DNA of 56,215 nucleotides from an uncultured Eubacteriales bacterium (GCA_934467415.1 CAKSLQ010000014.1:1-56215); one strand, 5' to 3'. Counted from the first letter of the stretch, positions 32,241 through 42,000 are shown. Numbers and translations are program-made. The notes: generated by a model not told the origin, from the letters alone.

Positions 32241-35200
32241 TTACTTCAGCAGGTCGCTTGTGCCGTCGAGGACGGCCTCGGCGGCGGCGATGAGGGCGTC
32301 GTAGTTCTTCACGCGCGCGGTGTGCGGGTCATCCATATACGAGATGAAGAACGGCGTGGTGCCGAAATAGCCGCTGTCATGGCGCCCGCGCTCCCACGTC
32401 CAGCCTGCAATCGCCTTCTCGAGCAGAGCCTTCGCCTCGTCGGTCTTCCCCATACGGATGTCGCCGAGCGCCTGGTAGACCGGCAGAAGCGGCAGGTTCA
32501 TGTTGGAGAAGTAGTCCACGTAGAGCGTGTTGAAATAGTCGTAGATCTTAAACGCGGCGTCTCGGTCGCCCGCCTTCTCGAGGAGGAGCGCCTCCTCATA
32601 CTGTGCGGGCACGATGGTCGCCATGTGCCACAGACCGGCACCCAGGCTCTCGGGCAGGACCTCGGCGCGGCGGAAGGCCTCGAGCGCCTCGGCATCCCGG
32701 CCGGCGGCGCGCAGGTCGAGTCCCTTGCCGTACCAGGCGGCGATGTACTGCTTGGCCAGCGCGGTTTCGCCGCCCTCGCAGGGGATGAAATCGTGTCCCT
32801 CGAGGATGCGGATCGCCTCGTCGTAACGGTGCGCACGGTTGTACGCGGCCGCCCATTCGATGGCGATGTCGTCGCGCACGGTGACGAGCGACGGCACCAT
32901 GGAACCGATCTTCTCGGCGGTGGCGTTCGGCTCGGCGCCGGTGTGGTTGAGGACATAGGCAAGCTCAAAGACGAGCTGCTCCATATCCGGGCAGAGCGCG
33001 TGCGCTTCTTCGAGCAAGCTTATCGTGCGCTCGACGTCGCCGCGGCGGTAGGTGCAGAGCGCGAGGCCGCGCTTCGACGCGTAGTCGCTGCCCTTTTCAA
33101 AGAGGGCCTCCGCCTCCGCATAGCGGTGATCGCCGTAGTGGTAGTACGCAAGCAGGCAGTTTGCGCCGTTCTCCGCGAGGACCTTTGCCTCCAGCGGCCG
33201 GAACGGGAAGGTGCGGTGCGTGTCGCGGATCAGCGTGGGATCGCCGATCATGTACGCGGCGGCGGGCGCGATGTCGTCGGTGTACTTCGGCAGCGCGCAG
33301 AGCAGATCCATCGCCTCGGTGCGGTAGCCCGCGTCGATCATGTCAACGGCGAGGTCGAGGCAGGTCTGCGACATGTTGGAATTGAGCTTTGCGAAGAACT
33401 TCTTCTCGGACAGCTTGCCCATGACGACCATGAACCAGCGCGCCAGATGATTGAGCGGGTCGCGCTCCAGCTCACGCTCGAGCGCACGGACGGCGTCGGC
33501 CTTGTGACCGAGCTTGTAGTCCGCGGCGGCGGCCAGCACGATGGCGGTGAGGTTCTGCGCGCCGTATTCGATCGCGTTCTCGGCGCAGGCCTTGGCGGCG
33601 GCAAAGTCGCCGCGCTTGCCGTCGAGCATGGCGGCGCGCGTCATCGCGGGCGCGACGGCGTCGGCCATCCATGCCGCCTTGCGGAAGGCGTCATACGCGG
33701 CTTTGTCCTCGCCGAGTCCGGCAAGGGCGAGACCGCGCAGATAGTTCAGTCGGCCGCTCTCGGGATGGAAATTGTAGACCGTGAGCGCTGCGAGGGCGCG
33801 GTCGAGGACCGCCTTCGCCTTTGCATACTCGTGGCGGCGGATATAAATCTCGCCGAGAATCTGCAAGGCGGGGGCAAAATCGGGCTCCAGCTCGATGGCG
33901 CGCTCGAAATACTTCTCGGGCGCGGCGTTCGGGTCGCGGTACTGCATAAAGTGCAGACCGGCAACGTACAGCTCGTGCGCGGTCTTGATCTCGTCGGGCA
34001 TCGGCACCTCGGGGAAGAGCGGCGGCAGCGGCTGCTGGACGTGGACGGTCTGCTCGTAGAACAGCACGTCGCCGATGGTGACGGTGTAGGTCGAGGCGTC
34101 AAACGCGGGGGTCTCGAACGTGCGGACTTCGCCCGCGGCAAGGTCGGCGGTCGTCCGGAAGATCGGCTTGCCGCCGTTTGTCAGCACGATGCTGACATTC
34201 TTCAGATCCTTGGTCGGCTGCACGCGGAGCACGCCGCTCTCGACGTGGATCGCCGCGTCGTAGTTGGCATAGGACGGCACGCCGAGCGCGCCGATCGGGT
34301 ACCAGGACTGCTTGAAGCACTTGGTCTCGTAGGCCTCGAGCCAGGTCAGGTCGGGCTGGTTGTTGGTGTACGAGCCCGCCATCAGCTCGGCATAGGGGCC
34401 CGAGGTGTCGGTCAGCGCGCGCTCCCAGGAGCGGGACAGCTGGTTGTACGCCCAGGTGAACATCTTCTTGCCGACCGAGATGTGGTGGTCGCCGATGTGG
34501 ACGACGCCGCACTTCTTGCCCGCGTCGTAGCCGCCGAAGTAGTCGTAGTCCGATGCGGCGCAGAAATAGGAGGTCGGGAACTTGGTGTTGAAATGCTTGC
34601 GGATGTCCACGCCGTTTTTCTCATCGAAGGTATAGCCGTTGAAGTGGCCGCGCGCGATGGGGTAGGTCGTGCTCGAGCGGCGGTAATGGAAATGCACATG
34701 GTCAACGTCGGAGGGGAAGAAGATCTCATAGTCCTTGTTGACCGGCACGGCCGTGTTCTCCCACCAGAGGAAGGAGTGCCGCAGGGGCGTGCGGTTGGAG
34801 ACCTTCATGCGGGTCTCAAAGATGGCGCGGTCGTCGGCGAGGTAGACGCCGACCATGCCCTTCATACGGTCGACCGGCTCATGCTCGGAGAGCCAGACGG
34901 TGACGCCGCCGTCCTCCTTGACAATCTCATAGTCGCTCGGGAGCATGGTGGACGCGCGGTGGTGGTAGGGCCAGTTGAACTCGATGCCGCCCGAGATCCA
35001 GGAGCCGAGCATACCGATGAGCGCGGGCTTGATGACTTCATTTTTATAAAAGAAGTTGTAGCCGGTCTTCTTGTCGAGGGCGGAATAGATTTTGCCGCCG
35101 ATCTCGGGCAGAATGACCAGTTCAATATAATCGTTTTCGAGGACAACCGCCTCGTAGGTCTTGTTGAATTTGGTCTTCTCCGGTGTGCGGATGACGACCG

Positions 35201-35330
35201 CGTTGGGGTACGGGTTGCCGGTGAAGCGCTGATGCACACGGTTCTCCGCAAACATCGGCAGCTTTTCCGCAGGTGCCTCCGCGTAGGTCGGAATGACGAT
35301 CTTCCGGATCGTCGCCGTCGTCTTGCTCAT
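32241..35330 (-). CDS. DUF5107 and TPR-repeat protein (1029 aa)
   Basis: The N-terminal half (about residues 30-420) matches DUF5107: YEAVVLENDYIELVILPEIGGKIYSALDKKTGYNFFYKNE, ISGGIEFNWPYHH, SFLWWENTAVPVN, FFPSDVDHVHFH. The fold resembles galactose mutarotase-like carbohydrate-binding beta-sandwiches. From about residue 450 the protein consists of TPR units (AAPEKYFERAIELEPDFAPALQILGEIYIRR, and many more), a helical array for protein contacts. No signal peptide is present. Proteins of this type lie near glycosidase genes, which is also so here, and a role in glycan breakdown is likely; the reaction is not known to me. AAGGAG precedes the ATG. It is divergent from an AraC regulator. Confidence 0.85.
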   Translation of the reverse strand: MSKTTATIRKIVIPTYAEAPAEKLPMFAENRVHQRFTGNPYPNAVVIRTPEKTKFNKTYEAVVLENDYIELVILPEIGGKIYSALDKKTGYNFFYKNEVIKPALIGMLGSWISGGIEFNWPYHHRASTMLPSDYEIVKEDGGVTVWLSEHEPVDRMKGMVGVYLADDRAIFETRMKVSNRTPLRHSFLWWENTAVPVNKDYEIFFPSDVDHVHFHYRRSSTTYPIARGHFNGYTFDEKNGVDIRKHFNTKFPTSYFCAASDYDYFGGYDAGKKCGVVHIGDHHISVGKKMFTWAYNQLSRSWERALTDTSGPYAELMAGSYTNNQPDLTWLEAYETKCFKQSWYPIGALGVPSYANYDAAIHVESGVLRVQPTKDLKNVSIVLTNGGKPIFRTTADLAAGEVRTFETPAFDASTYTVTIGDVLFYEQTVHVQQPLPPLFPEVPMPDEIKTAHELYVAGLHFMQYRDPNAAPEKYFERAIELEPDFAPALQILGEIYIRRHEYAKAKAVLDRALAALTVYNFHPESGRLNYLRGLALAGLGEDKAAYDAFRKAAWMADAVAPAMTRAAMLDGKRGDFAAAKACAENAIEYGAQNLTAIVLAAAADYKLGHKADAVRALERELERDPLNHLARWFMVVMGKLSEKKFFAKLNSNMSQTCLDLAVDMIDAGYRTEAMDLLCALPKYTDDIAPAAAYMIGDPTLIRDTHRTFPFRPLEAKVLAENGANCLLAYYHYGDHRYAEAEALFEKGSDYASKRGLALCTYRRGDVERTISLLEEAHALCPDMEQLVFELAYVLNHTGAEPNATAEKIGSMVPSLVTVRDDIAIEWAAAYNRAHRYDEAIRILEGHDFIPCEGGETALAKQYIAAWYGKGLDLRAAGRDAEALEAFRRAEVLPESLGAGLWHMATIVPAQYEEALLLEKAGDRDAAFKIYDYFNTLYVDYFSNMNLPLLPVYQALGDIRMGKTDEAKALLEKAIAGWTWERGRHDSGYFGTTPFFISYMDDPHTARVKNYDALIAAAEAVLDGTSDLLK

Positions 35331-35380
35331 ACGTTTTCTCCTTTGTGGCCGCCGCGGCGGCCGTTTTCTTTGACGGTTTC

Positions 35381-35409
35381 ATTGTAGCACGCCGCCGATG
35401 ATGTGTGAA
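35381..35409 (-). promoter_or_regulatory. Promoter of the DUF5107 gene
   Basis: TTCACA (35404-35409, antisense), 17 bases, TACAAT (35381-35386). A GGCCGCCGCGGCGGCC palindrome lies in the leader near 35348. Confidence 0.6.
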
Positions 35410-35531
35410 TACAAAAAAATGCTGAAAAATTCGAGGACTTTGGCCCTTTTTGCACGGACGAATACATTTTGTCGGCTTTGCAGAATTTTCCCGAAAAAGT
35501 TCAGATTCTCAAAAAAATATGGTTTTTCCTA

Positions 35532-35560
35532 TTGCTTTTCGGTTTGTTTTATTGTAATCT
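35532..35560 (+). promoter_or_regulatory. Promoter of the AraC-family regulator
   Basis: TTGCTT (35532-35537), 17 bases, TAATCT (35555-35560), 33 bases before the start. The AT-rich 120-base space between it and the divergent promoter is the likely binding site of the regulator. Confidence 0.6.
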
Positions 35561-35593
35561 ATAGATAGACGAACCCTTTCGGAGGTGAAAGAT

Positions 35594-36451
35594 ATGCGCA
35601 AACTGGCGCTTTCGGACATCCGCCCTCATGTCCGCTATTCCAAGCTGTTGCTTTTGCCGGACGATTTTTCCACGACCGCCGTACACGCCTACGACGCGCG
35701 ACTGATCTATTTCTTCTCGGGCAGCGCCCGCGTCAAGCTGGATGACCGCACCTACAATGCGTCGCGCGGCTCGCTGTTCCTGTGGCAGTCCGACACCTGC
35801 TATTCCATCGTCAACTGCAACGAAGCGGAGACCAAGATGATGACCGTCAACTTCGACTATGTGGGGACGGGCCTCTCGGTCAACCTGCCCTCCATCCCCA
35901 CCGTGTCCGACCGGCTCTACCGCAGAGAAAACGCGATCGAATCCATCTTTTTTGAGGATGTGCCGCTCATGAACACGCCGGTGCATCTGGATGGGATGCA
36001 GGCGCTGGAGCGCAGCCTGCAAACCATGTCCGACGAATATACATACCCGCGTCCCTACGGCAAGCTGATGCTGTCCGCGCTGATGCAGGAGGTGATTCTC
36101 ACCGTCGCGCGCAAGCTGACGCTCGGCTCAAGCGAGAAGCCGTCCGGCCTGGTCGAGCGCGTGACCGAGTATATCCGTGAGAACTTTGCGGGCGACCTGT
36201 CGAACGAAGCCATCGGCCGCCACTTCAACTACCATCCCAACTACATCAACCGCGTGATGCAGAAGCACATCGGGCAGTCGCTGCACCAGTATGTGCTGTC
36301 CTGCCGCGTCTCCCGCGCACTGGAAATGCTGCAAACCACCAACCTCAGCGTGACCGAGGTCGCCGAGCGCGTCGGCTTCTCCTCGATCAAGCATTTCTCG
36401 CAGACCTTCAAGAGCATCTACGGCTATTCGCCGATTCATTTCCGGGACTGA
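35594..36451 (+). CDS. AraC-family transcriptional regulator
   Basis: The 285-aa protein has an N-terminal cupin-like sugar-sensing domain (about residues 20-110, with YDARLIYFFSGSARVKLDDRTYNASRGSLFLW) and a C-terminal double helix-turn-helix (about residues 185-285). LSNEAIGRHFNYHPNYINRVMQKHIGQS is the first and VTEVAERVGFSSIKHFSQTFKSIYGYSP the second recognition unit. It probably activates the divergent DUF5107 and glycosidase genes in response to a sugar (inference from orientation). ATG at 35594 is eight bases from GGAGG; a GTG nine bases upstream overlaps that site and is rejected. Confidence 0.92.
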   Translation: MRKLALSDIRPHVRYSKLLLLPDDFSTTAVHAYDARLIYFFSGSARVKLDDRTYNASRGSLFLWQSDTCYSIVNCNEAETKMMTVNFDYVGTGLSVNLPSIPTVSDRLYRRENAIESIFFEDVPLMNTPVHLDGMQALERSLQTMSDEYTYPRPYGKLMLSALMQEVILTVARKLTLGSSEKPSGLVERVTEYIRENFAGDLSNEAIGRHFNYHPNYINRVMQKHIGQSLHQYVLSCRVSRALEMLQTTNLSVTEVAERVGFSSIKHFSQTFKSIYGYSPIHFRD

Positions 36452-36468
36452 TGGGAAAAGATATTGCA

Positions 36469-36492
36469 GAAAACCGCCTCACGGCGGTTTTC
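36469..36492 (+). terminator. Terminator of the AraC-family gene
   Basis: GAAAACCGCC-TCAC-GGCGGTTTTC followed by TTTG, 18 bases after the stop codon. Confidence 0.8.
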
Positions 36493-36500
36493 TTTGTTTC

Positions 36501-37158
36501 AGGCTTCCCCGGTGGGAGAGACGGCGGGAGACAGACGGCGCCCTACGGTGTGTGCACGGCTCCCACCATTCTGTAGGGGCGACCATTGGTCGCCCGCTGT
36601 CATACCGTTCTGTCTATGGCTCCCCTGTGCAAGGGGAGCTGGCGTGGAACACGCCTGAGGGGTTGTTCCCTGCTTTTTTCATTCTTTTTTTACTCTGTAA
36701 CAATCCCTCCGTCATGCTCCGCATGACACCTCCCTTTGCACAAGGGAGGCGAAGATAGATGCACGCGGTAAGCGGCGGGAGCGAGCCCCCGCCCTGCGGG
36801 GTGTGCACGGCTCCCACCATGCCGTAGGGGCGACTGCCGAATCGCCCGCATTCATGCGCAAACAAGCATTGGCTCCTCCTGACGGGGGAGCTGGCGCGTT
36901 AGCGCCTGAGGGAGAGATAACGAAAGGCGCAAGCGGGTCATCGAGGCGCCGACCCCGACCGGGTTTGTGCGTCGTTTGGGCTTCCCCGGTGGGGAAGCTG
37001 GCGCCGTAGGCGACTGATGAGGGATTTTACAGAGCAAAACATCGCGCAATGCTGTGCCGGCTGCCTGCAATCCCTCATCCGGCAGGATGTTTTCCCAACG
37101 GGAAAACTCCGCGAGACGCATTGCGTCTCGTACACCTCTCCCCAAAGGGGAAGGCTTG
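36501..37158. repeat. Cluster of composite palindromic elements (about 660 bp)
   Basis: This is the longest repeat block in the window. In order it holds a GGCTTCCCCGGTGGG start, a GGGCGACCATTGGTCGCCC palindrome, a complete type 2 unit (about 36608-36750, CTCCCCTGTGCAAGGGGAG to CCTCCCTTTGCACAAGGGAGG), a GCGGGAGCGAGCCCCCGC block, part of the type seen at 50544-50687 (CTCCTCCTGACGGGGGAG to GAGGGAGAGATAACG), and a final unit from GGCTTCCCCGGTGGGGAAG to CCCCAAAGGGGAAGGCTT with inner GTTTTCCCAACGGGAAAAC and CGAGACGCATTGCGTCTCG. No gene is credible in it. Confidence 0.85.
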
Positions 37159-37227
37159 GAACGGTTTGTACGCCCCTCGCCCTCTCGCTTTTTTTGCATT
37201 CTTCACACAGCTTTCACGGCGGGGTGG

Positions 37228-37256
37228 TTGCATTCGGAAAAGTCCTGTGATATAAT
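37228..37256 (+). promoter_or_regulatory. Promoter of the ABC/GldG-like operon
   Basis: TTGCAT (37228-37233), 17 bases, TATAAT (37251-37256), 54 bases before the start codon. Confidence 0.75.
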
Positions 37257-37310
37257 TAGGAAGATATTTTCATGTAAACGCCCCCCGGGCGGACATACAA
37301 GGAGAACAAC

Positions 37311-38249
37311 ATGCTGAAGGTTGAAAACCTGGTCAAACAATACGGACACGCGACGGCGCTGTCCGGCATCAGCTTTTCGGTGGAGGCGGGCGAGATTGTC
37401 GGCTTCCTCGGGCCGAACGGCGCAGGCAAATCCACCACGATGAACATCATCACCGGCTTCATTTCCTCCAACGTCGGCAAGGTGTGGATCGACGGGACGG
37501 AGATCCTCGAAAACCCGACAGAGGCCAAGAAAAAGATCGGCTACCTGCCCGAGCAGCCGCCGCTCTACCCCGAAATGACGGTGGAGGAGTACTTAAACTT
37601 CGTCTACGAGCTGCGCGCCTGCACGCTGCCGCAGAAGGCGCACATCGACGAGGTGCTGGCGGCGACGCGCATCACGGATGTGCGCGGGCGCGTCATCCGC
37701 AACCTCTCGAAGGGCTACAAACAGCGCGTGGGCATCTCGGCGGCGCTGGTCGGCAACCCGCCGCTCATCATCCTCGACGAGCCGACCATCGGGCTTGACC
37801 CGAAGCAGATCATCGAGGTGCGCAGCCTGATCCGCGAGCTGGGGAAAAAGCACACGGTCATCCTCAGCACGCACATCCTCTCGGAGGCGCAGGCGGTGTG
37901 CGACCGCATGATCATCATCGACCACGGGCGCATCGTCGCCGACGGCAAGGCCGACGAGATCAACCGGTTCATCCGCGACAACCGCCGCTACAAGGCGACC
38001 ATCGCCGCCCCGCAGGCGGAGGCGCTCGCCCTCATCAAAAAGCTGCCCGGCGTCGTTTACTGTGAGGCGCTTGCCGAGCGGGACGGCGACGCCACCGCCT
38101 TCCTCATCGAGGCGGAGCGCGGCATCGACGTGCGCAAGCCGCTCTTCTACGCGCTCGCCGAGCGGAGCTATCCCCTGCTCGGGCTGGAGGCGCTGGGCGC
38201 AAGCCTCGAGGACGTGTTCCTCAGCATCATTGCAAAGGAGGGCGACTGA
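37311..38249 (+). CDS. ABC transporter ATP-binding protein (GldA/NosF-like)
   Basis: The 312-aa ATPase has Walker A GPNGAGKST (residues 34-42), signature NLSKGYKQRVG, Walker B LIILDEPTIGLD and the switch His in ILSTHI. The ~80-residue C-terminal extension is common in exporters of the ABC-2 type. AAGGAG precedes the ATG. It overlaps the permease by one base and leads a four-gene operon with a GldG-like and a DUF4340 protein. That combination is known from gliding bacteria and is also widespread in non-gliding Clostridia and spirochaetes. The substrate is unknown. Confidence 0.93.
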   Translation: MLKVENLVKQYGHATALSGISFSVEAGEIVGFLGPNGAGKSTTMNIITGFISSNVGKVWIDGTEILENPTEAKKKIGYLPEQPPLYPEMTVEEYLNFVYELRACTLPQKAHIDEVLAATRITDVRGRVIRNLSKGYKQRVGISAALVGNPPLIILDEPTIGLDPKQIIEVRSLIRELGKKHTVILSTHILSEAQAVCDRMIIIDHGRIVADGKADEINRFIRDNRRYKATIAAPQAEALALIKKLPGVVYCEALAERDGDATAFLIEAERGIDVRKPLFYALAERSYPLLGLEALGASLEDVFLSIIAKEGD

Positions 38250-38956
38250 TGTTTGCCATCTACAAGCGCGAACTGCGCGCCTATTTCACCACCGCGGTGG
38301 GCTATGTGTTCCTCGCCATCATCGTGGCGCTCAGCGCCGTGGCGTTCTCGCTGACAACGATTTTGCAGGCCACAAACGACGTGACCACCTACTTCACGGT
38401 GCTGCTGTTCATCCTCATGGTGGCGCTGCCCGTCCTGACCATGAAGCTCTTCTCCGAGGAGCGCAAGATGCGCACCGAGCAGCTGCTGCTGACCGCGCCG
38501 GTCTCAATCTCAAAGATCGTGTCGGCGAAATTCTTCGCGGCGTTCACGGTCTTCTTCGGCGCCAACCTGCTCTGTTCGCTCGCCTACATCACCCTGTTTG
38601 TCTACAGTGACCCCGAGGGCGGCATCATCCTCGGCAACATCATCGCCATCACGCTGGTGGGCGCGGCGTTCATCGCCGTGGGCATCTTCGTGTCCTCGCT
38701 GACCGAAAACCAGCTGGCCGCCGCCATCGGCACCTTCGGCATTCTGCTCGCCATGCTCGGCGTGGGGATGATCTCCTCGGTGATCCCGTGGTATCCCGTC
38801 CGCTATGTGCTCGGGTGGTTCTCGATCCTCACCCGCTACAGCAATTTCACAAACGGCTTTTTCGACTTCGCCGCCCTGTTCTACTATGCGTCGGTCTGCT
38901 TCATCTTCCTGTTTCTGACCTGCCGCGTACTGGAACGCCGGCGCTACAGCGCGTAA
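38249..38956 (+). CDS. ABC-2 type permease (GldF-like)
   Basis: The 235-aa protein has six hydrophobic spans (first at about 16-38). MFAIYKRELRAYFTTAVGYVFLAI is the typical N-terminus of this permease group, and EERKMRTEQLLLTAPVS with a following IVSAKF is the conserved loop after the second span. It forms the membrane part for the ATPase encoded just upstream. No separate second permease is seen; part of the second subunit may be supplied by the GldG-like protein. Confidence 0.9.
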   Translation: MFAIYKRELRAYFTTAVGYVFLAIIVALSAVAFSLTTILQATNDVTTYFTVLLFILMVALPVLTMKLFSEERKMRTEQLLLTAPVSISKIVSAKFFAAFTVFFGANLLCSLAYITLFVYSDPEGGIILGNIIAITLVGAAFIAVGIFVSSLTENQLAAAIGTFGILLAMLGVGMISSVIPWYPVRYVLGWFSILTRYSNFTNGFFDFAALFYYASVCFIFLFLTCRVLERRRYSA

Positions 38957-38968
38957 GGAGGTGCAGTC

Positions 38969-40483
38969 ATGAATCTGCTCAAGAAAAGAAGCCGCGGCTA
39001 CACGTCCGTATCCGTGCTGATCACCGTCCTCGTGCTGGCGCTGGTCATGCTGCTGAACACCGCCTTCTCGGTGCTCGCCGCGCACTATTCCCTCTTTGTC
39101 GACCTGACGGACACCGAGCTCTGGACCCTCTCCGACGAGGCGAAAAAGGTCATCGCCGAGGCGGACGGCGACATCACGATCACGTTCTGCCACGAGAAGG
39201 ACTACATCGAGTCCTCCTCGACCATGAAGTACATTTCCGGCACGGCGGAGGAGATTGCCAAGGCGTTCCCCAACGTGCATGTGCGCTACGTCAACTCGAT
39301 CCTCGAGCCGAAGCTGTTTGAGAAATACAAGTACACCGACGTCTCGACGATCAAGACAACCAGCGTCATCGTCGAGAGCGGCAGCGAATTCCGCGTGTAC
39401 GCAGCGGACGCCTTCTTTGTGACCGACACGAACACGAACAACGTCTGGGCGTACAACGGCGAGGAAATCTTCGCCGCCGCCTTCCTCGCGGTGACCGCCG
39501 CCGAAACGCCGCTGGCCTGCTTCACCACGGGGCACGGCGAGAGCGTGGACGCCGCCTTCATCAACACGATCACCAAGGCGGGCTATGAGGCGCGGACCAT
39601 CGACCTCACGAAAGAGGACATCCCCGCCGACTGCCGCCTCGTCATCATCAACGACCCGCGCTATGACCTCGCAGGCTACAACCTCTACGACAAGGACGCG
39701 GTCTCCGAGATCGCGAAGATCGACAAGTTCCTGGACGAAAACGGCACGCTGATGGTCTTCAAGGACCCCGACACAAGCTACCTCAAGAACCTTGAGGAAT
39801 ACCTCTACGAGTGGGGCGTGGTCTTCGCGGACGGCGTGGTCGTGGACAACTCGGACTCCATCACGTCCGACGGACAGTCGCTGGTCGCCACCTACCCGTC
39901 CGGCACGCTGGCCTCCAGCATCCACAAGGACATCAGCAGCCTTGCATCCCCCCCGAAGACGATTGTCAAGTACGCAAGCCCGATCACGGTCTCCGACCTC
40001 TTTACGGCAGGGCGTGACGAAAACGGCGTGAAGACCAACACCTGGACCTACTCGGGCAACACCGCCTACCGCGAGCTCTCCGCCGTGCTGACCGCAGGCA
40101 AGACCGCCGAGGTGGCGGAGGACGGGCAGATCATCGACCGCACGGGCGGCTACAACCTGATGACCGTCACCCGCGAGATGAACACCGTGAACAATGACAC
40201 CTACTACGGCTACGTTCTCGCGGCGGGCACGCGCTTCTTCACCTCGCCCGACTATCTCGAATCCAATGTCTACGCCAACGAGAACATTCTCTACTACGCG
40301 CTGCGCGTGATGGGCAGAGAAAAGGTCCCCGCCGACATTCCGTTCAAGGAGTTTGCCAACACCAAGATCGAGGACATGACCAGCGCCGAGGCGACCCGCG
40401 CGGCCATCCTCTTGATTACGGTGATCCCGCTTGTCACGGCGGCGGCCGGTATCGTTGTCACCACGAGGAGAAAGTATAAATGA
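38969..40483 (+). CDS. GldG-like ABC transporter accessory protein
   Basis: The 504-aa protein has a membrane span near the N-terminus (about residues 13-37), a long outside domain and a second span near the C-terminus (about 478-498) with a short basic tail. FVDLTDTELWTLSDEAKKVI, FTTGHGESVD and FLDENGTLMVFKDP fit the ABC-type uncharacterised transport (GldG) domain, which is related to GATase-like folds. It sits 12 bases after the permease gene with GGAGG, and overlaps the next gene by four bases. It probably joins the transporter at the membrane; the cargo is unknown. Confidence 0.87.
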   Translation: MNLLKKRSRGYTSVSVLITVLVLALVMLLNTAFSVLAAHYSLFVDLTDTELWTLSDEAKKVIAEADGDITITFCHEKDYIESSSTMKYISGTAEEIAKAFPNVHVRYVNSILEPKLFEKYKYTDVSTIKTTSVIVESGSEFRVYAADAFFVTDTNTNNVWAYNGEEIFAAAFLAVTAAETPLACFTTGHGESVDAAFINTITKAGYEARTIDLTKEDIPADCRLVIINDPRYDLAGYNLYDKDAVSEIAKIDKFLDENGTLMVFKDPDTSYLKNLEEYLYEWGVVFADGVVVDNSDSITSDGQSLVATYPSGTLASSIHKDISSLASPPKTIVKYASPITVSDLFTAGRDENGVKTNTWTYSGNTAYRELSAVLTAGKTAEVAEDGQIIDRTGGYNLMTVTREMNTVNNDTYYGYVLAAGTRFFTSPDYLESNVYANENILYYALRVMGREKVPADIPFKEFANTKIEDMTSAEATRAAILLITVIPLVTAAAGIVVTTRRKYK

Positions 40484-42000
40484 AAAAGAAACTGACCGCG
40501 GCGATTGCCGTCGCCGTGCTGTTCTGTGTGCTGCTTGCGGTCTACCTGCTCGTCGTCGTCCCGATGATGAATGCGGACGACGAACCGGAGGAGACCACGG
40601 CGGTCTCGCTCGTCCCCGGCGAGGTCGAGGGCGTGCGCGGCCGCATCCAGATGTTCGACCAGATTACCTCGGACAAGGTGCAGTCGCTCTACGTCCACAA
40701 CAGCTACGGCACCTATGAGCTGGTGCGCAAAGACAGTTCGCTCGTGCTCAAAGGGCACGAGAACCTGCTGCTCAATGCCGAAAAGCTGGCGCAGGCGGTG
40801 GTCAACGCGGGCTACACCCTCTCCACCTACAACGCCAAGGTGACCGAGGAGGATTTCGCCAAATACGGCCTCGCCCCCGGCGAGAGCGACAACTACTATG
40901 TGCTGACCTCGACCGCGGGCAAGCGCTACACCGTCTACATCGGCGACCGCACACTGGCGGGCGACGGCTACTATGCCCGCTATGAGGGCAGAGACGCGAT
41001 GTACGTCCTCGACGACAGCATCGAGGGCGACCTGCTCGCCCCGGCGACCGCCCTTGTGCGCCCGCTGCTCGCCTACCCCTCAAAGCTCAACAGCTACTAC
41101 CTGATGCAGACCTTTCTCTTGGCACACGGCGAGGAGACCTTCCTCTCCGCCACCTATCTCGACCCCGACCGCCGGAGCGAGCTTGCCGCGATGAGCGTGC
41201 AGCAGCTCACCTACCCCGGCGAGTACCCGGCGGGCGAGGGCTATGACGACGTGCTGTCCCTGTTCTGCAATTTTGAGGGCAGCGAGGTCGTCGGCATCGA
41301 CTTCTCGGACGAGGCGCTCGCATCCTTCGGGCTGAAGACCCCCGCCTACACGCTCTACGCGGTCAACACCGCCGTGGACGACAGCGGGAACCCCACAAGC
41401 CTTGTGGAAAACTTCATCACGTTCAGCGAAAAGCAGCGCGACGCGGACGGCAGCGAGTTCTACTACGCCGCGTCCTACACGTTCGGCGTGATCGCCCGCG
41501 TGGAGCAGATTACGGTCGATTTTCTCGAATGGGAGCTCGACAAGTGGGTCAGCCCGTACATCTTCCAGGTCAACATTCAAAACGTTGCGGACATCTCCTT
41601 TGCCGCAGAGAGCCTGAACGAGACCTTCACACTCGGCGGCAAGGACAACGACAGCCTGACCGTCACCGCGCGCACCGCGGGCAAGATTGAGGACGTGAAG
41701 AACTTCCGCCAGCTGTGGAAGGTGCTGCTCTCGGTCACCGAGGACGGCACGGCCACCTTTGACGAGGCCGACCGCGACGTGATTGTGCGGGAGGACAACC
41801 TGCTGCTCACGCTGACGCTGCACACCAAGGCGGGCATCGAGCGGGTGTACAAATTCTATCCGTATTCCGACCGCCGCGTCTATTACACGGTGAACGGCGA
41901 GGGCGAGTTCTACGTCAACCGCGCGATGATCGACAAGGTGATTGCCGACGTCCGCCGTGTGCAGACCGGCGAGAGCGTCAACCCCGACACGAAGTATTGA
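40480..42000 (+). CDS. DUF4340 membrane-anchored protein
   Basis: The 506-aa protein has one N-terminal membrane span (MKKKLTAAIAVAVLFCVLLAVYLLVVVPMM) and a large outside part. SLYVHNSYGTYELVRKDSSLVLKGHENLLLNAEKLAQAVVNAGYTL and EEDFAKYGLAPGESDNYYVLTSTAGKRYTVYIGDRTLAGDGYYARYEG match DUF4340, a domain regularly paired with GldG-like transporters. Its start overlaps the previous stop (ATGA). It is the last gene of the operon. Confidence 0.88.
   Translation: MKKKLTAAIAVAVLFCVLLAVYLLVVVPMMNADDEPEETTAVSLVPGEVEGVRGRIQMFDQITSDKVQSLYVHNSYGTYELVRKDSSLVLKGHENLLLNAEKLAQAVVNAGYTLSTYNAKVTEEDFAKYGLAPGESDNYYVLTSTAGKRYTVYIGDRTLAGDGYYARYEGRDAMYVLDDSIEGDLLAPATALVRPLLAYPSKLNSYYLMQTFLLAHGEETFLSATYLDPDRRSELAAMSVQQLTYPGEYPAGEGYDDVLSLFCNFEGSEVVGIDFSDEALASFGLKTPAYTLYAVNTAVDDSGNPTSLVENFITFSEKQRDADGSEFYYAASYTFGVIARVEQITVDFLEWELDKWVSPYIFQVNIQNVADISFAAESLNETFTLGGKDNDSLTVTARTAGKIEDVKNFRQLWKVLLSVTEDGTATFDEADRDVIVREDNLLLTLTLHTKAGIERVYKFYPYSDRRVYYTVNGEGEFYVNRAMIDKVIADVRRVQTGESVNPDTKY

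Noticed and set aside
31815..35387. 1190-codon plus-strand frame
   Set aside because: It is antisense to the DUF5107/TPR gene and its first part is translated palindromic repeat.
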